A stretch of 64,000 nt of DNA from Fundicoccus_A sp052115865. GTDB taxonomy: Bacteria > Bacillota > Bacilli > Lactobacillales > Aerococcaceae. The translations under genes and the position numbers were made by a program. Positions 9,299-19,231 of this stretch are shown here, piece after piece (position 1 is the stretch's first letter; each line of letters begins with the position of its first letter). The stretch covers positions 124,001 to 188,000 of the forward strand of contig NZ_JBQKME010000001.1 in NCBI RefSeq assembly GCF_052115865.1, written 5' to 3'. The notes under the pieces are model-generated. The model was not told where the DNA came from and searched no databases. It worked only from the letters and a program-made list of their open reading frames with translations.

Positions 9299-10279
9299 AT
9301 GGATACACTGTTTAACGATTTAAAACAATTAAATGAAGAAGAAAAAAATATACTAAAAAATGGGCATAAAGATATCAATCAATCTAACTATACGACGCAA
9401 AGTGAATTTGTGATAGAAAGCTCAAAATTCCTTGAAGATGATAGTTTGATTATTACGAGAAAACATCCACGTTTTGTTGAATTTCCTTTTCATAAACATG
9501 ATTATATCGAATTAAACTATGTCTATAATGGCAAAATGAAACAAAAAATCGGAAATCAGGAAATTGAATTAAAAAAGGGCCAGATGCTTTTTTTAAACCA
9601 GCATATTGAACACTCTTTAGAAGAATGTGGTGAGGATGATATTGTTATAAACTTTATTATTAATCCACCATTTTTTGATTATATTTTCCAAGAATTAGAA
9701 AAAGAAACCAAAGGTGAGTTAATCAATAAGTTTCTTTTTCAAAGTCTATTTGATCAAAATAGAGCAGGTAGTTATTTATATTTTAAAGTATCTGAAGTTC
9801 CATCTATTCAAAATTTAATGGGACAAATGATTACGGAAATGATGGATAAAGATTTATTTACTGAGATAAAAATGAAGTTCACTATGGGGTTATTATTTGT
9901 TGAATTAATGAAAAATACCCATTATTTAGAATCTTTGGAAGCTAACTACGATTATCATTTAACGAACGAAATTATTAATTATGTCAATAGTTCCTATCGC
10001 AATGCTTCTTTAAGTGAACTATCTCAGCAAGTTAATTTGGAATCATATAATTTAAGTAAATTTATTAAACGTAATTTAGGCAATACCTTTAAGGAACTTG
10101 TTCAAGAAAAACGGATGAATGAAGCAAAAAAACTATTGAAGTACGAAGATTATTCAGTGGAATCTATTGCTAATCAAATAGGCTATGAAAATATCAGTTA
10201 TTTTTATCGCTTATTTAAAAAGCATCATGGTTTAACACCTCATCAATATAGAAAAAGGTCTATAAGTCAGATAGAATGA
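9299..10279 (+). CDS. AraC family transcriptional regulator with cupin sensor
   Basis: 326 residues. The N-terminal cupin (about residues 35-130, with FPFHKHDYIELNYVYNG) would bind a sugar. The C-terminal double helix-turn-helix (about 225-325) contains IANQIGYENISYFYRLFKKHHGLTPHQYRK, the AraC signature. It lies between the GH106-like and GH35 genes in the same direction and probably activates this locus. ATG 9299 is preferred over GTG 9287 because AAAGGGGTGAT is then correctly spaced. Confidence 0.88.
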   Translation: MDTLFNDLKQLNEEEKNILKNGHKDINQSNYTTQSEFVIESSKFLEDDSLIITRKHPRFVEFPFHKHDYIELNYVYNGKMKQKIGNQEIELKKGQMLFLNQHIEHSLEECGEDDIVINFIINPPFFDYIFQELEKETKGELINKFLFQSLFDQNRAGSYLYFKVSEVPSIQNLMGQMITEMMDKDLFTEIKMKFTMGLLFVELMKNTHYLESLEANYDYHLTNEIINYVNSSYRNASLSELSQQVNLESYNLSKFIKRNLGNTFKELVQEKRMNEAKKLLKYEDYSVESIANQIGYENISYFYRLFKKHHGLTPHQYRKRSISQIE

Positions 10280-10384
10280 TAATTTCCTTAATGGTATTAA
10301 AAGGAGTTTTATGAATACTTTTTCTCATTAATACACCAATAACAAATAAATTTATGGTTGTAAAATTATTTTAGGAGTGACACT

Positions 10385-12478
10385 TTGAATCGCATTTTAA
10401 TTAAAATTAATAAAGACAATAAAGAAGTAGAAAACCTTCCTTTTTCAGGCACAAATGGTCAGGAAGAAGTAAGTATCAATAATCAGTATTTTGAAAAGAA
10501 TAAGCGCCCTTGGTTTCCAATTATGGGTGAATTCCACTTTAGTCGCTGTAATGAAGACGAGTGGCCGAGAGAAATTGCGAAAATGAAAGCAGGAGGGGTA
10601 GATATTGTTGCCTCTTATGTCATTTGGATTCACCATGAAGAAATAAAAGATGAATGGGATTTTTCTGGACAAAGAAATCTAAGGAAATTTATCCAGTTGT
10701 GTCAAGAGGCAGGGTTATACTTCTTTTTACGGATTGGTCCATGGGCACATGGTGAAGTACGTAATGGTGGTATACCTGACTGGGTGCAACATGGTGGTTT
10801 TGAATTACGCTCAAATAATAAGGAATATTTAACCCACGTTAAAAATTATTTTGAAAAAGTTTATCAAGAGGTTGAAGGCTTATTCTATAAAGATGGGGGT
10901 CCAATAATTGGCCTTCAAATTGAAAATGAATATGGGCATGCAGGTGGCTTTAGTGGTGAAAAAGGCATTGCTCATATGAAGAAGTTGAAAGAATTGCTTG
11001 TTGAGATAGGTTATGATACGCCATTTTATACAGCAACTGCTTGGGGTGGAGGAATTAGTGTTGATGGTGACACATTACCTGTTTTTGGAGGTTATGTAGA
11101 TGCGCCATGGAGTTATAGCTTGGAGGTTTTGCCAGCTAATAGTAATTTTATCTTTTCGCCAGTATTTGATGATCCTTTAATTGCCAGTGATTTTAAAAAA
11201 GAAGGGGCAAAGTTTGAAAGCTACAGTTTTGATATTGAAAAATATCCTTACCTAACGGCTGAACTTGGTGGAGGATTGCAAGTGACTCAATTAAGACGTC
11301 CACTAGTTTCAGCAAAGGACACTGAGGTACAAGCGTTGGTTAAATTGGGATCAGGAGCCAACCTCTTAGGCTACTATATGTATCATGGAGGGACAAACCC
11401 TCAAGGAAAATTGACAACTTTAGAAGAAACTCGAGCATCGGGTTCTCATACCGACGTGCCAAAAATGTCGTATGATTTTCAAGCTCCTTTAGGTGAATAC
11501 GGTATTGTACATGAAAGTTTTGGTACATTACGCAAACTTCATTTATTTGTGAAAAGCTTCCAAGAAATTCTAACAAAAAGTCAGGTTCAATTTGCTAAGC
11601 AACCAGTGGTGGAACCAGAAAATACAGAGGATGTTCGCTACAGCATACGGTTCGATTATGACAGCCAAAGTGGCTTCATCTTTGTGAACAATTATCAGAG
11701 ATTACGGAAAATGACCGATAAAAAGCTTCAATTTGAAGTGGAGTTAGAAAATGGAACAATTAATTTTCCATCATTAGAATTACAAGATGGCGAGATAGCT
11801 ATATTACCGTTCAATCTAAAAATAGGTGAGTATCATTTAAAAAGCAGTAATGCAACTTTATTAACTGTGATCGATGATCATTGGATTTTTGTTCACCCAC
11901 GTCCAGAAGATGCAAAGTTTATTTTTAGTAATCAAACACCACAAGTTCATGTGTTAAGTGATGACGAAGCTAATAATGCTTATTTATTGAATAAAGAACT
12001 CTATCTTTCGAAAGCAGATTTATGGGAAGAAAATAATCAACTGCTTGTTTCTAGTAGAGAGCAAAAAGTCAAAGTTCGTAAGTTATTAGCAGAAGGCACT
12101 GAAACAATTGATTTTGTTGCAGATAATTCTAAAGTGACATACAAGCCACTTTCGAAGAAAGAAGAAGAAGCAAGCTATAGTATTGATATTAACTATGATT
12201 TATCAACTGATAGTATGGATTTGTTATTAGATATTGATTTTATTGGGGATCGAGCAGAGTTATTTGATGAGAATGGCACATTAGTTGCGGATTGGTTTAC
12301 AACTGGAAAAGAGTGGGCTGTCTCCTTGAAAACTTTAGCCTATCCAAAAGAATTGAAACTAATTGTTTTTCCAACTGAAACCGAAAGATATTTGGAGTTT
12401 GATCTCGAAGAAGGCTGTGAATTACGAGATATTAATTTGATCCCATTATTCAAAAGAAGTTTTAGTTTAGGGATGTAA
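10385..12478 (+). CDS. glycoside hydrolase family 35 beta-galactosidase
   Basis: 697 residues without a signal peptide, so intracellular. The N-terminal TIM barrel has the GH35 signature: acid/base Glu182 in IENEYGHAGG and a candidate nucleophile Glu293 in TAELGGG. GEFHFSR and IGPWAHGE are typical substrate-site blocks. Beta-rich domains follow. It would remove beta-linked galactose, such as the galactan side chains of rhamnogalacturonan I. Start is TTG with AGGAGTGACAC upstream. The family is clear; linkage specificity is not. Confidence 0.88.
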   Translation: MNRILIKINKDNKEVENLPFSGTNGQEEVSINNQYFEKNKRPWFPIMGEFHFSRCNEDEWPREIAKMKAGGVDIVASYVIWIHHEEIKDEWDFSGQRNLRKFIQLCQEAGLYFFLRIGPWAHGEVRNGGIPDWVQHGGFELRSNNKEYLTHVKNYFEKVYQEVEGLFYKDGGPIIGLQIENEYGHAGGFSGEKGIAHMKKLKELLVEIGYDTPFYTATAWGGGISVDGDTLPVFGGYVDAPWSYSLEVLPANSNFIFSPVFDDPLIASDFKKEGAKFESYSFDIEKYPYLTAELGGGLQVTQLRRPLVSAKDTEVQALVKLGSGANLLGYYMYHGGTNPQGKLTTLEETRASGSHTDVPKMSYDFQAPLGEYGIVHESFGTLRKLHLFVKSFQEILTKSQVQFAKQPVVEPENTEDVRYSIRFDYDSQSGFIFVNNYQRLRKMTDKKLQFEVELENGTINFPSLELQDGEIAILPFNLKIGEYHLKSSNATLLTVIDDHWIFVHPRPEDAKFIFSNQTPQVHVLSDDEANNAYLLNKELYLSKADLWEENNQLLVSSREQKVKVRKLLAEGTETIDFVADNSKVTYKPLSKKEEEASYSIDINYDLSTDSMDLLLDIDFIGDRAELFDENGTLVADWFTTGKEWAVSLKTLAYPKELKLIVFPTETERYLEFDLEEGCELRDINLIPLFKRSFSLGM

Positions 12479-12855
12479 GTTAAAAACGGAAGATATAGCC
12501 GAATATTTCTGACTATACATGAAAAATCTTGTATTAACGGAATCTTCAATCGTATTTTTCTGATGCCACACTGCAAAAATCTTCGCTAACTGAATTTATA
12601 GCAGCACACAAATATATGCATATCTTCCCTAGGCAAGTGCCATTGTCTTGGAGATATGCATTTGATAGTAATAATTCAGATTATCTCCAAAGTGGAAGAT
12701 AGAGTTTATCCATCAACATAAGCTAAATCCAGAGCTGACTTTTATATAAGAACATATAATATTAGTTCAATTATAATAATTAAAGCGCTTGCCAAAACTT
12801 TAATATGAACATATTTTATAATATTAATATATAGAATAACGATTGATAAAATAAG
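12479..12855. other. intergenic region between convergent GH35 and AraC genes
   Basis: No gene is visible. A hairpin lies near 12613-12664 (ATGCATATCT and AGATATGCAT, 10 bp perfect, with an imperfect inner stem); no clear T-run follows on the + strand. A cre-like sequence TTAAAGCGCTTGCC lies at 12780-12793 (12 of 14 positions) in an AT-rich stretch. Between convergent genes its role is unclear. Confidence 0.5.
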
Positions 12856-13611
12856 TCAGCTATATTGATTGTTAGACCAGTATTTCTTAGGAGAGACACC
12901 CATTATTTGCTTGAAAGTTTTACTAAAATAAAAGACATCTTTGTAGCCACACATTTCTGAAATTTGAGTGACGTTGAAATTTCCTTCTTTAAGTAAACTG
13001 ACTGCTCGACTGATACGAATATGATTTAAGTATTCTAAAATAGTCCGTCCTTCTTCTCGTTTAAATAAAGCGCCACAATAAACTGGATTCAATTGGACAA
13101 CTGAAGCAATCTTTTCAACAGTTAAAGGGTCGGAATAGTTTTTGGAGATATAGAGTTTAATATCACGGACATGACGGTTGGCTGATAAAGCGGTCTTGTT
13201 GTATACCAGTTCATAGAGTAATTCAAGAAAGAGTAGATTGGCTCTTAAAGTGTCGTGGTTTGTAGATTGTAGCCAAGAAAACTCAAGATCATTTAATAGC
13301 TCAATGACGCGGTCAGATAATGAAACAGCTGTAATTGGATCTAAATTGAGGGTTCCCTCGAAAGTTTCTAAGTCAATTGCAATAAAAATGCAGTCCTTGG
13401 AAGGGGTGGCTTGACGTGTGCTTCCAGCAGCAGAATAAACTAAATCTCCTCTTTCAGCAAAGTAAGTGACATGATTGATTTTATATTCAATAGACCCTTG
13501 GATGAGTAACGAAAAGCTATGTAGAGGAAAAACATGTTCATCTAGATGCCATCCGCCTGAGCAGTCACGATAAAAGAAATGTTGTAATTTGAAATTTAAT
13601 AAATTTAACAT
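12856..13611 (-). CDS. AraC family transcriptional regulator
   Basis: 251 residues. An N-terminal cupin-like sensor (about 10-80) is followed by a C-terminal double helix-turn-helix (about 150-250) ending in ISEMCGYKDVFYFSKTFKQIMGVSPKKYW. It is transcribed divergently from the yesL-permease-binding protein-hydrolase operon that starts at 13780, the classical position for a local activator. The shared 168-bp region should hold its operator. Confidence 0.88.
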   Translation of the reverse strand: MLNLLNFKLQHFFYRDCSGGWHLDEHVFPLHSFSLLIQGSIEYKINHVTYFAERGDLVYSAAGSTRQATPSKDCIFIAIDLETFEGTLNLDPITAVSLSDRVIELLNDLEFSWLQSTNHDTLRANLLFLELLYELVYNKTALSANRHVRDIKLYISKNYSDPLTVEKIASVVQLNPVYCGALFKREEGRTILEYLNHIRISRAVSLLKEGNFNVTQISEMCGYKDVFYFSKTFKQIMGVSPKKYWSNNQYS

Positions 13612-13779
13612 GTTAGCCTATCCTTTCCTTTAAGACTACTTTAACATTTAATCTTTATTTTGTACATAAAATATGTGGTTATTCCATTTTTATGTTAAAG
13701 GCCATATGTTACTATTTTAGTATAGAAAGAAATTATCATACGACTTTTGAAACCGTATTCCATAGAAGGAGTGAATGCC

Positions 13780-14412
13780 TTGTTCAAATATGATAATAAG
13801 TTTAATCGCATCATGACAGTTGTGTTTGACTTTATAATGCTAAATGCAATTTTCCTAGTTTTATCGATTCCAATTGTTACTATCGGTGCAAATGTATCCG
13901 CTTTATACTCAGTATCTTTTCAATTTATAAATAAAAATGAAAGCTCTTTATTCAAGACTTATTTTAAAAGCTTTAAAGAGAATTTCAAGCAAGCCACAAT
14001 TGCTTGGTGTACTATTTTAGCCATCTTTTTAATATTATTTGGGAATTTAAAACTTTTAGGCCAAGGAATAAGCATGAATCCGATTATTACGATTTTGACT
14101 ATTCTCTTTTTGCTTGTGATGTACATCGTTTGTTTATATATCTTTCCACTAATTAGTAAATTTGAAAATACCTTGTATGTCCACTTAAAAAATGTCTTGT
14201 TGTTGTCTATCGGTTATTTGCCACACACGATTCTACTTTTATTAGTCAATCTAGGTCCATTGTATGCAGTATATAAATGGTTGGGTACACATTATTCGTT
14301 ATTTATTTATGGATATTTTTTTATTGGGATTGTCTTAGTAACTGTAGTTAATGCATTTATCTTTAAACAAATATTCAATAAAATGTTGAAGTCTAAGCAA
14401 ATATTGACGTGA
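13780..14412 (+). CDS. YesL family (DUF624) membrane protein
   Basis: About 210 residues with four to five hydrophobic helices. It resembles B. subtilis YesL, which lies in the rhamnogalacturonan yes cluster and accompanies LplB/YtcP-type transporters; its molecular function is unknown. TTG 13780 is chosen because AGAAGGAGTGA sits just upstream and the protein then begins MFKYDNKFNRI, the normal family start. It is the first gene of an operon of about 8 kb. A second YesL copy lies at 24776. Confidence 0.8.
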   Translation: MFKYDNKFNRIMTVVFDFIMLNAIFLVLSIPIVTIGANVSALYSVSFQFINKNESSLFKTYFKSFKENFKQATIAWCTILAIFLILFGNLKLLGQGISMNPIITILTILFLLVMYIVCLYIFPLISKFENTLYVHLKNVLLLSIGYLPHTILLLLVNLGPLYAVYKWLGTHYSLFIYGYFFIGIVLVTVVNAFIFKQIFNKMLKSKQILT

Positions 14413-14453
14413 AAGTAATCCAGCGAAAATTTTATTGTAAAGGGTGATAGAAG

Positions 14454-15413
14454 TTGAAGGAAAATAAGTTTAGAAAAAATGCAAAAGTAGGATTAGGCTC
14501 TAATGTTTCATGGAGTGTAGCCTTGAAGAGGGATTGGCAATTATATGCCTTATTAATTATTCCTTTTATTATTGTCTTTATTTTTAGTTATGCAAGTTAT
14601 CCGGGACTAAGAATGGCTTTTATGGATTTTAACCCGATTAGAGGATTTGCGAATAGTGAGTGGGTAGGGTTTGATAATTTCAGGAAAATTTTTAATGATG
14701 CTGACTTTATCCGAGCTTTGCGTAACTCAATCGTCTTTAATGTGCTTGATCTAGCACTAGGTGCTTTTGTGCCAATTGCATTGGCTTTAATGTTAAATGA
14801 ATTAAGATTAAAACGATTTAAAAGAGTCAGTCAAACGGTCTTATATTTACCTCATTTTCTATCGTGGGCAGTTGTAGGTAGTATTGCTTATATATTATTT
14901 AAGCCAAGTACAGGATTGATTAATATTATTTTGATGAATACTGGGATTATTGAGAAGGGAATTCCATTCTTAAATGAAGCGGGTCATTGGGCAGTTACTT
15001 ATATATTAATAGGTGTTTGGCAGTCGATGGGTTGGGGGACGATTATTTATCTTGCTGCAATGACAAGTATTAGTCCGGAATTATATGAAGCAGCTATGAT
15101 TGATGGAGCTACTCGTTGGCAACGTATCCGTCATGTAACATTACCAGGAATTCGTGGGACGATTGTAACTTTATTAATTATGAACCTAGGCCGTGTGATG
15201 GGAAGTAACTTAGAAAGATTAACTGCTTTTGGTAATTCACAAGTTAGAGAATACCAATATCAATTAGCGGTTTATATATTTGAAAAAGGACTCGGCAACG
15301 CTAAATTTAGTGAAGCTACCGCAGTGGGCTTATTTCAATCCTTAGTAGGTTTAGCTTTAGTCTTACTATCTGACCGCTTTGCTAAGAAACTTGGAGAGGA
15401 TGGATTACTATAA
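14454..15413 (+). CDS. carbohydrate ABC transporter permease (LplB-type)
   Basis: 319-residue MalF-like permease with six predicted membrane segments and an EAA loop (LYEAAMIDGATRWQRIRHVTLP). Start is TTG preceded by AAGGGTGATAGAAG. Its TAA stop overlaps the ATG of the next permease (TAATG), indicating translational coupling. It is distinct from the first permease pair, so the island encodes two oligosaccharide importers. Confidence 0.92.
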   Translation: MKENKFRKNAKVGLGSNVSWSVALKRDWQLYALLIIPFIIVFIFSYASYPGLRMAFMDFNPIRGFANSEWVGFDNFRKIFNDADFIRALRNSIVFNVLDLALGAFVPIALALMLNELRLKRFKRVSQTVLYLPHFLSWAVVGSIAYILFKPSTGLINIILMNTGIIEKGIPFLNEAGHWAVTYILIGVWQSMGWGTIIYLAAMTSISPELYEAAMIDGATRWQRIRHVTLPGIRGTIVTLLIMNLGRVMGSNLERLTAFGNSQVREYQYQLAVYIFEKGLGNAKFSEATAVGLFQSLVGLALVLLSDRFAKKLGEDGLL

Positions 15414-16333
15414 TGGCTTCGAATGCACTTAGAAGATCAAAGAAAAGTAATGGAAGTTCTAATGCAATGTCAAGAATTGAGTGGATTGATATTGTCATAG
15501 CAATCATTATTTTTATACTTTGCTTGACCTGTATTTTACCATTTATCCACACGGCAGCTAAATCTATTTCATCCAATACGGAAGTTTTAGCTAGAAATGT
15601 GTTTCTATGGCCAAAAGATATTAACTTTGATGCTTATATTTCAATTTTTAAAGATGGATCTATGGTTTATTCAATGATATATAGTGCCATTGTGACTTTA
15701 GTATCCACAGGACTTGGTATGCTAATTACGATTTGTACAGCATATCCATTGTCTAAAAAGAGACTAAAAGGTAGAAAATTCTTAACATTTATCTTTATGT
15801 TCCCGATGTACTTTTCAGCGGGTCTTATTCCACAATATATGTTATATCAACAACTTGGTATTTTGAACACTGTATGGGTTTTGATTTTACCAATCATTTA
15901 TTCCGCCTATAACATGTTAATTATGAAAACTTATTTTCAAGCGAATTTACCAGACAGTTTGGAAGAATCTGCCGTACTAGATGGTGCATCAAACTTTCAA
16001 ATATTGCTTCAAATTGCCTTGCCTCTTTCAAAACCAATTCTAGCTACCTTATCTCTGTTTTATGCAGTGGGTAGATGGAACTCTTACGCTGATAATATGT
16101 ACTTTATCCGTGAAGAGAATTTAAAAATGATTCAGTATAAATTATATCAAATGGTTGCATCGGCAACTGAAGCGCAAACGGTGTCTTTATCAGAAGCGGC
16201 AGCAGTTGTAAGTACACCAGAAGTTTTACAAGCTGCGGCTGTAATGTTTGTGACAATTCCAATTATTATCGTTTATCCATTTATTCAAAAATATTTTGTC
16301 AAAGGCGTTATGATAGGTGCCGTTAAAGGATAG
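15413..16333 (+). CDS. carbohydrate ABC transporter permease (YtcP-type)
   Basis: 306-residue MalG-like permease with six membrane segments and an EAA loop (LEESAVLDGASNFQILLQIALP). It overlaps the upstream permease gene by one base. The C-terminus ends in KGVMIGAVKG as in the first YtcP copy. No ATPase gene is nearby. Confidence 0.92.
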   Translation: MASNALRRSKKSNGSSNAMSRIEWIDIVIAIIIFILCLTCILPFIHTAAKSISSNTEVLARNVFLWPKDINFDAYISIFKDGSMVYSMIYSAIVTLVSTGLGMLITICTAYPLSKKRLKGRKFLTFIFMFPMYFSAGLIPQYMLYQQLGILNTVWVLILPIIYSAYNMLIMKTYFQANLPDSLEESAVLDGASNFQILLQIALPLSKPILATLSLFYAVGRWNSYADNMYFIREENLKMIQYKLYQMVASATEAQTVSLSEAAAVVSTPEVLQAAAVMFVTIPIIIVYPFIQKYFVKGVMIGAVKG

Positions 16334-16448
16334 AATAAATGGAATTCATTAGTGTATAAGACTAACTGTTATTAAAGGAGGGTGATTAAAAGCATCAAGA
16401 TTGTTTAACTAGTGTAGGTCGGAAATATTTAAAAATGGAGGAAAAAAT

Positions 16449-18080
16449 ATGAAAAAGTCTTTAAAAAGTCTATTAGTTGCTAGCAGTAGTATGTTAGTGC
16501 TTAGCATTTTTTCAGGTCTTGCTACAGTAAATACAGTAGAAGGATCTGAAGCACAACCTTTTGATGAACAAGTGACACTACAAGTTCCAGTTTATGACCG
16601 TGGTGTTGAAGGTGTACCAGATGTAAGTGATAATTATTGGACTCAATATGTTCAAGAAAACTTTGGGGATCCTAATAATATTATTGTCGAATATATTCCA
16701 ATTACACGTTCAGACGTTATGACTGACTATGCTTTGTTAGCTTCAGCACAAGAGTTACCAACTATTTTAATGGAATATGATTATCCAAAAACTTCTCAAT
16801 GGGCAAATGAAGGTTACTTAGCAACTTTTGATATGGAAGAGTTTAAAGCGGTTGCTCCTAATTATTTTGCACAAATGGACGAAGCAGGACTTACAGATTA
16901 TTCTGTGATGAATGGTGAAACGTATTTTGTTTTAGGTAACAGACCAAACTGGGCAAATGGATTTGGATTCCAACAATTTTACCGTAAAGATTGGTTAAAA
17001 GAAGTAGGCTATGATGAATATCCAGCAACTTATGCAGATTGGCAAGATGCTATGGTTAAAATTCAAGAAGCTGGTTTAAGTGATCACCCTGGGGGAGGAA
17101 CAATGATTCCAAGTCAAGGGGCTGATTTACCTTGGGGCTTCATGGATTTCCCAATTAATGAAGAAGATTGGGCAAGTCATATTTCTGCTGTTATTCCATC
17201 TTTAGGTATGGAAGCAAATAAAGAATTACTAAGACGTGAAAATACAAACTATAATTTAGGTATTACTGATCCAGAATACTACTTAACTGATACTGCTACT
17301 GCACAAGCAAAATTTGCAAATGGGGAAACTTTTGTTTTTGGTTCATATATGTCAACCAATATGGATTGGCTAAATTCATTCTATGAAGCAAATCCAGATG
17401 CAGAGTTAGGTGTTGTGCCACCTGCAGAAAATGATGAAGAAGCTGGCACAACTGCTGTCTTTATGGCGGATAATCCATTTGGTAATATTGTTGGGTTCTC
17501 ATCAATGGCATCTGAGGATGAAATTAGAGCTGCTTGGATGTACTTAGATTGGATGGCAGATGAAGAGAATCTGTTCACTATGCAGTGGGGATTTGAAGAT
17601 GAGCATTATACAATCAATGAGGAAACTGGATTGCCTGAAACTATTGTTGGCTATGAAGGGGATAAGACTACAGGCTATAATAACAATAGTGACTATTGGA
17701 GTGTAGTAACGGCTTCTCGTGTAGTTGGTGACTTAGAGCAACAAATTAATGCAATTACTCCAAAAGGATTGCCACAAGATTTTACGGCTGAAGTTTTAGA
17801 ACAAACAGAACGTAAGATTGAGTTAGGACAGGAAGGTTATGCAGTAAACTTCCCAATCTTTACTGTGCCAATTGAGGCTGAATCAGAGTATACAGGTACA
17901 TTATCAGAAACTTATAAGGAACTTCGTGATACGATTGTAATGGCAGATCCAAGTGAATTTGATACTTTATATGACGAATATGCACAACGCTATGCAGATG
18001 CTGGATATGCAGAAATCGTTGAAGAACGTCGTCAAGCTTATAATGATGGTAATTCAACTAAATTACTTAATATCGAATAA
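16449..18080 (+). CDS. carbohydrate ABC transporter extracellular solute-binding protein
   Basis: 543 residues, family 1 solute-binding fold of the LplA type. An N-terminal signal peptide of about 30 residues (KKSLKSLL, then a hydrophobic core) lacks a lipobox cysteine, as in the other binding proteins of this window. It serves the permease pair immediately upstream. Start follows ATGGAGGAAAAAAT. The companion degradative genes downstream suggest an unsaturated or acetylated rhamnogalacturonan fragment as ligand; this is inference. Confidence 0.9.
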   Translation: MKKSLKSLLVASSSMLVLSIFSGLATVNTVEGSEAQPFDEQVTLQVPVYDRGVEGVPDVSDNYWTQYVQENFGDPNNIIVEYIPITRSDVMTDYALLASAQELPTILMEYDYPKTSQWANEGYLATFDMEEFKAVAPNYFAQMDEAGLTDYSVMNGETYFVLGNRPNWANGFGFQQFYRKDWLKEVGYDEYPATYADWQDAMVKIQEAGLSDHPGGGTMIPSQGADLPWGFMDFPINEEDWASHISAVIPSLGMEANKELLRRENTNYNLGITDPEYYLTDTATAQAKFANGETFVFGSYMSTNMDWLNSFYEANPDAELGVVPPAENDEEAGTTAVFMADNPFGNIVGFSSMASEDEIRAAWMYLDWMADEENLFTMQWGFEDEHYTINEETGLPETIVGYEGDKTTGYNNNSDYWSVVTASRVVGDLEQQINAITPKGLPQDFTAEVLEQTERKIELGQEGYAVNFPIFTVPIEAESEYTGTLSETYKELRDTIVMADPSEFDTLYDEYAQRYADAGYAEIVEERRQAYNDGNSTKLLNIE

Positions 18081-18104
18081 TCGCTGACTTTTTAGAAAAA
18101 TTTG

Positions 18105-18143
18105 ACCACTATGTCAGATTCATTGATGACGTAGTGGTTTTTT
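18105..18143 (+). terminator. intrinsic terminator/attenuator after the binding-protein gene
   Basis: ACCACTATGTCA (18105-18116) pairs with TGACGTAGTGGT (18127-18138) with one wobble and is followed by six T. Because hydrolase genes follow closely, it probably lowers rather than ends downstream transcription. Confidence 0.8.
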
Positions 18144-18175
18144 ATATTGGATGGATAGAATATATGGAGGAAACG

Positions 18176-19207
18176 ATGATTACAATAGAAGCAAATGCTG
18201 AAGTTCTGATCACAAAAATTAATAAAATAGCTGAACGCACAATTTTGATGGATTTGACCTGGGATTGGCCGACAGGTGTAGCTTATTATGGGATTTGTCG
18301 TGCTTACGAAGTTACGGGTGATGAAAACCTATTAGAATTAGTTAAAACAAGGGTAGATGAACTCATCGATTTGGGCTTGCATTCAGAATGGACGGTTAAT
18401 CGATGTGCAATGGGTCATTGCTTAATCACCTTATATGAAGCAACCGCTGACCAGAAGTATTGGGATTTAGTAATGAGTAAAATTGATTATCTACAAAATA
18501 AAGCCTTGCGTTTTGGTGATGGTGTATTGCAACATACCGTTTCTTCAAAAAACGATTTTCCTGAACAAGCTTGGGCAGATACACTTTTTATGGCAGCCTT
18601 TTTTATGTTACGCGTAGGAGTCATCAATAAAGACGAAGCACTAATCAATGATGCTTTAAATCAATATTATTGGCATATTAAATATTTACAAAATAGAGAG
18701 AATGGTTTATTTTATCATGGTTATGATCATACTATAAAAAGTAATTTATCAGGCTTCTTTTGGGGGCGTGCCAATGCATGGGCAGCTTATACGATGTCTC
18801 AAGTAGGTGCTCGTTTACCACAAGCCTACCTTTATCCTAAATTTATGGATGTCCAAGGGTCATTGGATGAGCAATTAGCTGCTTTAAAGTTACTACAAAC
18901 TGACGATGGTTTATGGCGGACTATTTTGGATGATGAAGAGTCTTATGAAGAAATTTCGGCTACAGCTGGAATTGCAGCAGCCATGGTTGTTAAAAGAAAT
19001 CCCCTGCACAAAAAATATATTGAAAAAGCCGTCCATGGGATGCTAGAAAACGTCACAGATGACGGACGGGTATTAAATGTTTCTGGCGGAACTGCAGTAA
19101 TGAGAGATTTAGCCGGCTACCGTGACATTTCTAAAGACTGGTTACAAGGTTGGGGACAAGGTTTGGCATTGACATTTTTTGCTGAACTACTTGTCTGCTT
19201 GGACTAA
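18176..19207 (+). CDS. GH105 unsaturated rhamnogalacturonyl hydrolase (YteR-type)
   Basis: 343 residues, (alpha/alpha)6-barrel GH88/GH105 family, no signal peptide. It hydrolyses the 4,5-unsaturated galacturonyl residue at the non-reducing end of rhamnogalacturonan oligosaccharides produced by lyases. Diagnostic blocks are WDWPTG (29-34), NRCAMGH, EQAWADTLFMAA with the probable catalytic Asp135, and GFFWGRANAWAAY. ATG 18176 is preferred because ATGGAGGAAACG precedes it. It is the strongest marker for the substrate of this island. Confidence 0.87.
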   Translation: MITIEANAEVLITKINKIAERTILMDLTWDWPTGVAYYGICRAYEVTGDENLLELVKTRVDELIDLGLHSEWTVNRCAMGHCLITLYEATADQKYWDLVMSKIDYLQNKALRFGDGVLQHTVSSKNDFPEQAWADTLFMAAFFMLRVGVINKDEALINDALNQYYWHIKYLQNRENGLFYHGYDHTIKSNLSGFFWGRANAWAAYTMSQVGARLPQAYLYPKFMDVQGSLDEQLAALKLLQTDDGLWRTILDDEESYEEISATAGIAAAMVVKRNPLHKKYIEKAVHGMLENVTDDGRVLNVSGGTAVMRDLAGYRDISKDWLQGWGQGLALTFFAELLVCLD

Positions 19208-19231
19208 AATATTTTCATAGGATGATTAAGG

